A DNA stretch of 34,756 nucleotides from an uncultured SAR86 cluster bacterium (GTDB taxonomy: Bacteria; Pseudomonadota; Gammaproteobacteria; Magnimaribacterales; D2472), in the NCBI GenBank assembly GCA_902557705.1, contig CACEBI010000011.1, positions 1 through 34,756 on the forward strand. Reading direction: 5' to 3'. Both the position numbers and the translations under genes were made by a program. Every line of letters begins with the position of its first letter. The stretch's first letter is position 1. Positions 1-6,607 of this stretch are shown here, one piece after another. The notes beneath the pieces are model-generated. The model worked only from the letters and a program-made list of their open reading frames with translations, made no database searches and was not told the origin of the DNA.

Positions 1-1
1 A

Positions 2-448
2 CCACACCCATCTTTTAGACTATTTGCTACAACAAACACAGTAGGTCTTGGTGATGTAACTGGTTTGTATCATGGAACTCAGCAAATTAATCAGGGCCAA
101 ATGGATAGATGGCATATTTTATCTACTTTAAATTATCTAGATGTTAATCAAGAACTAAAAGTTATTTTATCCAAGGTTGGAGAATTAAAAACAAATAAAA
201 ATCAAGAAATTGTTAAAAACATGATTAAGCTTGCCAATTTGACAAGAAATGGCTTTGCTAATGGAGATATATCCATCCTTATGTCTCCTAGAACAGTTAT
301 ATCATGGGCTCAGAACTTTAAAATTTTTAAGGATATTAGTGATTCCTTTAAATTAACATTCTTAAATAAGTGTGACGATTTAGAAAAACCAATTATTAAT
401 GAATATTTTCAGAGATGTTTCGATATTGATATTAATGAGAACTCATAA
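2..448 (+). CDS. cobS: Cobaltochelatase subunit CobS (AAA+ ATPase), C-terminal part
   Basis: This frame is open from the window edge, so the 5' part, with the Walker motifs, is missing. The visible 148 residues match the CobS C-terminal half. They begin HPSFRLFATTNTVGLGD, which holds a sensor-1-like ATTN, followed by a GLYHGTQQINQGQMDRW block in which the final Arg is the expected arginine-finger region. In the aerobic cobalamin pathway CobS is the AAA+ motor that works with CobT and CobN to insert cobalt into hydrogenobyrinate diamide. The cobT gene follows after 6 bp, the usual arrangement. No cobN or other cobalamin-synthesis gene lies in the window, so the pair could be serving another metal-insertion or MoxR/VWA-type chaperone role. 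Family assignment is firm; in vivo function is inferred. Confidence 0.9.
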   Translation, partial: PHPSFRLFATTNTVGLGDVTGLYHGTQQINQGQMDRWHILSTLNYLDVNQELKVILSKVGELKTNKNQEIVKNMIKLANLTRNGFANGDISILMSPRTVISWAQNFKIFKDISDSFKLTFLNKCDDLEKPIINEYFQRCFDIDINENS

Positions 449-461
449 AGCTTTATGAGTT
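440..461. promoter_or_regulatory. 22-bp perfect palindrome spanning cobS stop and cobT start
   Basis: The arms are AACTCATAAAG and CTTTATGAGTT, exact reverse complements with no spacer. The cobS stop codon (446-448) lies in the left arm and the cobT ATG (455-457) in the right arm. As RNA it could fold into an 8-9 bp hairpin that buries the cobT start codon, which would couple cobT translation to ribosomes finishing cobS. A DNA operator is the alternative, though an intergenic-coding position makes that less likely. Structure is seen; function is inferred. Confidence 0.5.
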
Positions 462-2215
462 GGGTTAAACACAGAGATAAACTTCATGAAGCTGCATTAT
501 CGTCTGTGAAATCGATTTCAAAAATAAAAACTATTACGTCTAAAAATGGAATTCCTCAAAGACCTCCAGCTCAAAATCTAGCAACATTAACATCAGCACC
601 TCGATCTACAAAAGACTTGCCATCATGGAGAGGAGAAGCTGACTTTCAGGCTTTTTGGCATTTATTCCATAAAATTAAACCCGAAGTAGAACTCAGCGTG
701 CCTGCAAGAGTTGTTTTTAACGAACTAGAAATGTCACGTGTTGAAATTTTGGGATGTAATTATTACAAAGGTTCGAAAACAAATATTACTGAGTATCTCA
801 AAACAATAAATGTAGATGAAAAAAAATCACCACAATACTTAGCTTTGTGCACGAATCTCTGGCTTAAGGATGCAAGTGGTATTAATTTATCAGCATCATT
901 AAAGCAGCTTTTAAAAGAATTTAATGAAACATATGCAGCTAATAACGCATTGGATGAAATTAAAAATAGCTTAATTTCTTCCATAAATGATCAGGATAAA
1001 TTTCAAAAAGCTTCCTTAGATTTTTTGAAAGCAATTAAACTTCTTAAGTCCATCAAGGATAACAATATTGAAGACGAAGAAGAACCTTTTGACTCTCCAG
1101 GTAGTACAGATGATATTGAAGATGAAATTGAGAGTACTAATGATAGTGAATCAACTGATGCTGAAACATCACTGGATGATTTAAATATAGATTTTGAAAA
1201 TATTGAGCAAACTCCAGAAATGGCAGACGGTACTGCGATTGATGAAGAGATTGATGTATTAGCTTATCCAAATAATGACTATGCATTAGCCAATAATAAT
1301 TACTCTATCTTTACTAAAGAGTATGACGAGCTTATTGATGCAAAAGACCTTACAACTCCTGATGAAGCTATTAGATTAAGAACGCAATTAGATAATTTAA
1401 TAAAACCTCATCAAACTACCATAGGAAAATTAGCAAATAGATTACAAAGACTGTTGTTAGCTCAACAAAATACCAGCTGGAATTATAATCTTGAGGAAGG
1501 AATGCTTGATACTGCAAGACTGCACAGGGTGGTTGCTAAACCTGGCTATCCTCTTAGCTTTAAACAAGAAACAGAAAATAATTTTAAAGACACCATTGTT
1601 ACCCTTCTTATAGATAATTCAGGCTCAATGAGAGGCAGATCAATCAGTCTCGCTGCTATTTGTACAGATATAATTGGCAGCACTTTGGAGCGATGTCAAA
1701 TTAAAACAGAAATTCTAGGTTTTACCACTAAAAACTGGAAAGGCGGCGATTCAAAACAACAGTGGATGAAGCAAGGTAGTCAAATGAATCCAGGCCGATT
1801 AAATGATATTCGACATATTGTCTATAAGAGTGCCGATAATAGCTGGAGAAGATCAAGAAAACATTTTGGTGCAATGCTAAGAGAAGGCCTATTAAAAGAG
1901 AATATTGATGGCGAAGCTCTAGTTTGGTCTCATGAAAGGCTGGTTAGAAGAAATGAAGATAGAAAGATACTTATTGTCATATCAGATGGAGCTCCAGTTG
2001 ATGACAGCACTCTATCTGCGAACAATGAAGAGTATTTAGACAATCATCTTAAAAAAATCATATTTGAAATAGAAAATGATAGTTCAGTTGAATTACAAGC
2101 AATTGGAATTGGTCATGACGTTACTAAATACTATAAAAATGCCATAACTATAAACAGAGCCGAAGAACTCGGTGAAGTGCTCCTCGAACAATTAACAAAA
2201 CTTTTCAAGAATTAG
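455..2215 (+). CDS. cobT: Cobaltochelatase subunit CobT (VWA domain)
   Basis: This 586-residue protein has the CobT layout. An N-terminal conserved region (about 1-200) is followed by a strongly acidic low-complexity linker (about 206-265, rich in Asp, Glu and Ser) and a C-terminal von Willebrand A domain. The VWA MIDAS motif DNSGS is at about 387-391, followed by the CobT-typical WSHERL segment and a VISDGAPVD strand. CobT partners CobS in the ATP-dependent cobalt chelatase. The linker is the usual place where CobT proteins diverge. The start chosen is the ATG inside the palindrome described above; no clear Shine-Dalgarno sequence stands free of that structure. The length is close to alphaproteobacterial CobT (roughly 600-630 residues). 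The gene is probably cotranscribed with cobS. Confidence 0.9.
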   Translation: MSWVKHRDKLHEAALSSVKSISKIKTITSKNGIPQRPPAQNLATLTSAPRSTKDLPSWRGEADFQAFWHLFHKIKPEVELSVPARVVFNELEMSRVEILGCNYYKGSKTNITEYLKTINVDEKKSPQYLALCTNLWLKDASGINLSASLKQLLKEFNETYAANNALDEIKNSLISSINDQDKFQKASLDFLKAIKLLKSIKDNNIEDEEEPFDSPGSTDDIEDEIESTNDSESTDAETSLDDLNIDFENIEQTPEMADGTAIDEEIDVLAYPNNDYALANNNYSIFTKEYDELIDAKDLTTPDEAIRLRTQLDNLIKPHQTTIGKLANRLQRLLLAQQNTSWNYNLEEGMLDTARLHRVVAKPGYPLSFKQETENNFKDTIVTLLIDNSGSMRGRSISLAAICTDIIGSTLERCQIKTEILGFTTKNWKGGDSKQQWMKQGSQMNPGRLNDIRHIVYKSADNSWRRSRKHFGAMLREGLLKENIDGEALVWSHERLVRRNEDRKILIVISDGAPVDDSTLSANNEEYLDNHLKKIIFEIENDSSVELQAIGIGHDVTKYYKNAITINRAEELGEVLLEQLTKLFKN

Positions 2216-2234
2216 TTTCTATATTACAATTGGT

Positions 2235-2257
2235 TAATGTTTACACTGTAAACATTA
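2235..2257. promoter_or_regulatory. Operator-like 10-bp perfect inverted repeat (3-bp spacer)
   Basis: TAATGTTTAC, spacer ACT, then GTAAACATTA. It lies between the cobT stop and the Shine-Dalgarno sequence of the ferritin-like gene. There is no T-run after it, so a terminator is unlikely. The TTTAC-GTAAA core resembles operators of TetR-family repressors; that link is by resemblance only. No TetR gene is present in the window. Confidence 0.45.
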
Positions 2258-2270
2258 GTTGGGAGTAAGA

Positions 2271-3377
2271 ATGAAAATAAACAAACAGGCAGGTCCACCA
2301 GAAGATCTATTATATTTTGATGATGAAGTTAACTTAACACCTCTTCAGGTTGAGGATGTTGTTGAGATATTTAGCACACCATTAACAGGGTCATATAACT
2401 GGGACTATACAATAGCAGATAATAGAATAAAGAAACTTTATGAGCTTGGAAAAGAGCTAAATTGGAATGGTTCAATAGATTTACAATGGGACTATACTCA
2501 TCCTGCTGATGAAAAGCTTGTTGAACCTGATGAGCAACTCCCCCATGAAACACTTGAAGCCTATGAAAATCTTACCGAAGAAGAAAAAATTCTGTTTGAT
2601 AGGCATTCAACAGCTGAATTGATGAGTCAGTTTCTTCATGGTGAGCAAGGTGCTCTTCTGGTTGCATCCCAACTAGCTTCTTGTGCTCCTACATATAATG
2701 CAAAGCTTTATGCAGCATCACAAACTTTTGATGAAGCGAGACATGTTGAGGTATTCAATAGATACCTTCAAGAAAAAATAGGTATTCATTATCCAATAAA
2801 TCCAGCTTTAAAAACTCTGTTAGATAAAATTCTGACCGATGAGCGCTGGGATTTAAAATTTATTGGCATGCAAATCATTATTGAAGGTTTAGCTCTGGCT
2901 GCCTTCCAAATGCTCAAAACAATAACCAAAGACCCCCTATTAAAACAATTACTGCATTATGTTGTAAGAGATGAAGCTAGACATGTAACTTTTGGGATTA
3001 ATTATCTTGAAGACTATATTAAAACTCTCTCTCCAGAAGAAATAGAAGATAGAGCTGAGTTTGCCTATGAAGCTTGTGTCATTTCAAGAGAAAGACTTAT
3101 CAATACTAAGTCAGAACAAAAATTCCTAGGCATGTCTGCTGAGGAAGCTAGAGAATTTCAGTTAAATACTGCAACCTTTGATATGTTCAGAAACTTTTTG
3201 TTTTCTAGGGTCATACCAAATCTTTCAAGAATTGGGCTTTTGACTGATAAAGTTCGCCCAAAATTTGAAGCATTAGGATTGCTTGAATATGAGCATGCAC
3301 CAGATGACTTTGAGTGCGATTGGAGTGAATTAAAAAAACCATTAGAAAGTTTTGATAAAATTCCTGAAGCTATTTAA
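2271..3377 (+). CDS. Diiron ferritin-like (RNR R2-like) domain protein
   Basis: This soluble 368-residue protein has the four-helix diiron signature. A first helix carries HGEQGALL, followed by DEARHVEVF, then a second Glu helix (IIEGLALAAFQ) and a second RDEARHVTFG. The pair of E/DEARH motifs predicts a carboxylate-bridged diiron centre of the ferritin/R2/monooxygenase superfamily; such proteins activate O2 for hydroxylation, N-oxygenation or desaturation. The substrate cannot be read from the sequence. The start is placed at ATG 2271 because GGGAG sits 5 nt upstream (2261-2265); a longer TTG start at 2259 would overlap that site. The gene has an inverted repeat just upstream and overlaps the following exported beta-helix gene by 26 bp, which suggests one transcription unit. 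Confidence 0.75.
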   Translation: MKINKQAGPPEDLLYFDDEVNLTPLQVEDVVEIFSTPLTGSYNWDYTIADNRIKKLYELGKELNWNGSIDLQWDYTHPADEKLVEPDEQLPHETLEAYENLTEEEKILFDRHSTAELMSQFLHGEQGALLVASQLASCAPTYNAKLYAASQTFDEARHVEVFNRYLQEKIGIHYPINPALKTLLDKILTDERWDLKFIGMQIIIEGLALAAFQMLKTITKDPLLKQLLHYVVRDEARHVTFGINYLEDYIKTLSPEEIEDRAEFAYEACVISRERLINTKSEQKFLGMSAEEAREFQLNTATFDMFRNFLFSRVIPNLSRIGLLTDKVRPKFEALGLLEYEHAPDDFECDWSELKKPLESFDKIPEAI

Positions 3378-4578
3378 TTTTTCTTTTTTAATTTTTATAA
3401 GCTTTTTTAGTTATAGTAAAACTATAACCATTTATCCGTCAGCTGATCCTTACACTGAAATTCAAGAAGCTTTGATTCTAGCTAGTCCTGGAGATATCGT
3501 TCATATATCTGAAGGCTTTTATAAACTTGAAGATAGCCTGTCAATTGATATAGATAATTTAACTCTTCAAGGAGATGGTATTAACAAGACTATTTTGTCT
3601 TTTAAAGATCAGATGTCTGGAGCTCAAGGTCTTTCAGTAACATCTGATGGAGTTACACTCCAAGACTTTGCAGTTGAAGATGCAAAAGGAGATGCCATTA
3701 AAGTTAAGGGTGTTCATGGTATTAGCTTTATAAGAGTAAGAACCGAGTGGACAAACGGACCAGATGAGCTCAATGGAGCTTATGGCTTATATCCCGTAGA
3801 ATCAAAAAATGTATTAATAGATTCGTGTGTAGCAATTGGGGCCTCTGATGCTGGGATTTATGTTGGGCAATCTGAAAATATTATTGTAAAAAATAGTAGG
3901 GCAGAATTTAATGTAGCTGGTATTGAGATTGAAAACTCATATTATGCTGATGTTTTTGATAACCATGCAGAAAATAATACTGGGGGGATTCTTGTATTTG
4001 ATCTTCCTGATATACCTCAACAAGGCGGCCATCATGTAAGAGTTTTTAGGAATAAATCTATTAATAATAATACTGATAATTTTGCTCCAGAAGGAAATAT
4101 AGTTGGAGAAGTGCCAAGAGGAACTGGAATCATTATTCAAGCAAACTCTTATGTAGAAATATTTGAAAATGATATAGGTGGAAATGATACCGTTAATATT
4201 GCGATAGTCACCTATGGATATGAGACTGAAGATGAAAATTATTACCCTCACCCTAGAGCAATCCAGATTCATAAAAATAGGTTTACAAAGTCAGGAAATA
4301 ATCCAGATTTAGAGACTGGAGAATTAGCAAAAATTCTCTATGAATTATCAGATAAAAATATGCCTGATATTTTTTGGGATGGAATACTTCCAATGAAACA
4401 AATAATATTTGGACAACCAGATAATGAAAAATTAATTCTTGGAGATAATGGCTCTGCTACATTTCTAACTATTAATCCAATTAAGTATATGCTGCCAATC
4501 TTTAATCCTGTTGAGAGAGATTATGATAATTACAGAGGTACAATTACCCCTCTTCCAGAAGTAAAATTCAGTGACTAA
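3352..4578 (+). CDS. Exported parallel beta-helix repeat protein (TIGR03805-like)
   Basis: The 408-residue protein starts with a clear signal peptide (MIKFLKLFNFSFLIFISFF, ending about residue 22). Successive right-handed beta-helix turns follow, recognisable by repeated patterns such as GVTLQDFAVEDAKGDAIKV, NVLIDSCVAIGASDAGIYV and NIIVKNSRAEFNVAGIEI. This matches the family of NosD/pectate-lyase-like proteins known to occur in two-gene pairs with the diheme cytochrome family encoded next, and the pair is intact here. The start is TTG 3352, within the preceding gene; no in-frame ATG precedes the mature region, and this TTG is the one that gives a complete signal peptide. The 3' end overlaps the cytochrome gene by 8 bp. 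The biochemical role of the family is unknown. Confidence 0.8.
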   Translation: MIKFLKLFNFSFLIFISFFSYSKTITIYPSADPYTEIQEALILASPGDIVHISEGFYKLEDSLSIDIDNLTLQGDGINKTILSFKDQMSGAQGLSVTSDGVTLQDFAVEDAKGDAIKVKGVHGISFIRVRTEWTNGPDELNGAYGLYPVESKNVLIDSCVAIGASDAGIYVGQSENIIVKNSRAEFNVAGIEIENSYYADVFDNHAENNTGGILVFDLPDIPQQGGHHVRVFRNKSINNNTDNFAPEGNIVGEVPRGTGIIIQANSYVEIFENDIGGNDTVNIAIVTYGYETEDENYYPHPRAIQIHKNRFTKSGNNPDLETGELAKILYELSDKNMPDIFWDGILPMKQIIFGQPDNEKLILGDNGSATFLTINPIKYMLPIFNPVERDYDNYRGTITPLPEVKFSD

Positions 4579-5611
4579 AAGTAATATACAACTCTTGTTA
4601 TGCTTACTATTTTTTAGTTATTTAGACTCTTCTGTTTATGTAAAAGAGGATCTTATATATCAAGATAAACCACCGAAAAAACTATCAGAATATGGTTTTT
4701 TTCAAGATATGAATAATCAAATACCATCTGATGGAGTTCTACCCTATGACTTAATTAGCCCCCTATTTTCAGATTATGCAGATAAATTGAGATTTATATA
4801 TATTCCAGAAAATAAAACAGCTGCCTATAGACACAACAAAGTATTCGATTTTCCAAATGGAACTGCATTAATAAAGACTTTTGCATATCTAAATAATTAT
4901 CAAAGCTCAAATATTTCCAAACAACTTCTTGAGACTCGACTATTGATAAAGAAAAATAATGAATGGATTAACGTTAGTTATATTTGGAACGATGATCAAA
5001 ATGAAGCTTTTTTAAGTATTGCTGGAAAAACTATATCAACTAAATTTATCAATGAATATGGCAATTTAGTAGATGTTCGATACAGGGTTCCGAATATTAA
5101 TCAGTGCAAAGAATGCCATACCTCAAATAAAAAAATAACTCCTATTGGGCCAAAAGCTAGAAATTTAAATAAAAGCTTTAATTATTTTGAGGGTTCAAAA
5201 AATCAACTCATGAAATGGCACCAAATGGGATGGGTTGAAAACAATCTCAATATAAAATCAATGGTAAATTGGCAAGATAAATCAAAAGATTTAAATGATA
5301 GAGCAAGATCTTATTTAGATATCAACTGTGCGCATTGCCATATAGATGGAGGGTCAGCAGATACTAGCGGTCTTATTCTCGACTATCTTGAAAGTAAAAA
5401 AATAAATTTAGGAATTTATAAAAAGCCTATTGCTACAGGTAGAGCTAGTAATAATTTAAGGTACTCAATTGTTCCAGGAAAGCCCGATGAATCTATATTG
5501 TTATACAGGATGCAATCTCTTGATCCAGGAATAATGATGCCTGAGTCAGGAAGGTTTCTTGAACATACAGAAGCTGTAGAGCTTATCAATAAATGGATTA
5601 AAAACTTATAA
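4571..5611 (+). CDS. Exported diheme c-type cytochrome (SO2930 / TIGR03806-like)
   Basis: The 346-residue protein has a hydrophobic signal segment (about 5-20) and two CxxCH haem-attachment motifs, CKECH at about 179-183 and CAHCH at about 253-257. Met residues near the C-terminus (GIMMPESG) could supply an axial ligand. The N-terminal 170 residues are a family-specific domain (YGFF...LPYDLISPLFSDYADK). This is the known partner of the beta-helix protein just upstream. Translation probably starts at GTG 4571, which overlaps the upstream stop by 8 bp, implying coupling. It acts in the periplasm, presumably in electron transfer. Whether it feeds or drains electrons from the upstream diiron protein is speculation, because that protein appears cytoplasmic. 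Confidence 0.85.
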   Translation: MTKSNIQLLLCLLFFSYLDSSVYVKEDLIYQDKPPKKLSEYGFFQDMNNQIPSDGVLPYDLISPLFSDYADKLRFIYIPENKTAAYRHNKVFDFPNGTALIKTFAYLNNYQSSNISKQLLETRLLIKKNNEWINVSYIWNDDQNEAFLSIAGKTISTKFINEYGNLVDVRYRVPNINQCKECHTSNKKITPIGPKARNLNKSFNYFEGSKNQLMKWHQMGWVENNLNIKSMVNWQDKSKDLNDRARSYLDINCAHCHIDGGSADTSGLILDYLESKKINLGIYKKPIATGRASNNLRYSIVPGKPDESILLYRMQSLDPGIMMPESGRFLEHTEAVELINKWIKNL

Positions 5612-5676
5612 TTGGGTTTAAATTTGTATTAGCGACCATACCTATTTAATATATCTTTATACTAAGGAGAAAAACT

Positions 5677-6423
5677 ATGTCTAGACATTCCGTTATTAAT
5701 AGATTTGGAAGATCTACCAATCCAGCATTTAGTAGAGGTTTTAATTCATATCCTGAAGCATATATGGATGAAAAAATGACTCTCGATGGAGCTGTCAATA
5801 AAACGGGTATACTTCTTGCCTTATGTTTTTCAGGTGCTTTGATTGGATGGAATATACCTGCTTTAACTTTGCCTGGTGCAATTGTTGGTTTTATTTTAGC
5901 AATGGTAACTATTTTTAGAAATCCAGCAAAAGCTGGATCGACTGCACCCCTTTATGCTTTAGCTCAAGGCACTTTTCTAGGTGGAATCACATTAATGTAC
6001 GAGAATGCATTTGATGGTATAGCAATTCAAGCAATTGGCTTAACTTTTGGAATACTTGCTTCACTATTAATGTGCTATAAGAGTGGATTAATAAAACCAA
6101 CTGAAAATTTCAAGTTAATGGTCGTTGCGGGCATTGGCGGAATTTTCTTGCTTTATTTAGTAAACTTTATAATGTACTTTTTTGGCTCAGGTTTTAATCT
6201 ACTCTCTCCAACTAATGGTTCTTTGATGAGTATCGGACTTTCTTTAGGGATTGTATGCTTTGCTTCATTATCTCTTGTTCTTGACTTCGATTTTATTGAA
6301 GAAGGTGCTGAAAAAGGTATGCCGAAGTATATGGAATGGTATGGTGCTTTTTCTTTGATGGTAACACTTATTTGGCTATATTTAGAAATACTTAGATTAT
6401 TATCTAAGATAAGAAGTAGGTAG
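5677..6423 (+). CDS. Bax inhibitor-1 / YccA-like membrane protein
   Basis: The 248-residue integral membrane protein has about seven hydrophobic helices between residues 43 and 243. The cytosolic N-terminal segment starts MSRHSVINRFGRSTNPAF, typical of the bacterial Bax1-I (PF12811-type) branch. The segments APLYALAQGTFLGG and LDFDFIEEGAEKGMPKYMEWYGAFSLMVTLIWLYLE are characteristic. The TMBIM family includes pH-sensitive calcium leak channels (Bacillus YetJ); the role in marine bacteria is unknown. It has a strong Shine-Dalgarno sequence (AAGGAG, 5664-5669) and follows a 65-bp gap, so it may begin its own transcription unit. Confidence 0.85.
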   Translation: MSRHSVINRFGRSTNPAFSRGFNSYPEAYMDEKMTLDGAVNKTGILLALCFSGALIGWNIPALTLPGAIVGFILAMVTIFRNPAKAGSTAPLYALAQGTFLGGITLMYENAFDGIAIQAIGLTFGILASLLMCYKSGLIKPTENFKLMVVAGIGGIFLLYLVNFIMYFFGSGFNLLSPTNGSLMSIGLSLGIVCFASLSLVLDFDFIEEGAEKGMPKYMEWYGAFSLMVTLIWLYLEILRLLSKIRSR

Positions 6424-6427
6424 GTTT

Positions 6428-6607
6428 GTGAATACAATTATATTTGGTGCATTAGCCATTCTTTCCTTATTTATTTTTTTTAACCTTGGAAAAGTTAAGG
6501 CCTCTAGAAAACAGTTAGATAGATCTAAAAGAATTAATAGATTTGGTAATCAAAAACCTAATAATATTATTGAAGGTGAAGCAGAGGAAATAAGAAAAAG
6601 ATGGTGA
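6428..6607 (+). CDS. Small single-pass membrane protein, 59 aa, unknown
   Basis: This short frame starts at GTG 6428, just 4 bp after the Bax-inhibitor-like gene, and ends at TGA 6605-6607, overlapping the start of the next gene by 7 bp. The product begins MNTIIFGALAILSLFIFFNLG, one membrane helix, followed by a charged tail rich in Lys, Arg, Asn and Glu that ends EEIRKRW. The tight fit between two genes, with overlap on the downstream side, favours a real coupled gene. I recognise no family. It may be a small inner-membrane partner of either neighbour. Confidence 0.55.
   Translation: MNTIIFGALAILSLFIFFNLGKVKASRKQLDRSKRINRFGNQKPNNIIEGEAEEIRKRW

Noticed and set aside
1-448. Cobalamin riboswitch near cobS/cobT or elsewhere
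   Set aside because: The cobST leader is outside the window, and no B12-box-like sequence was seen in any intergenic gap.
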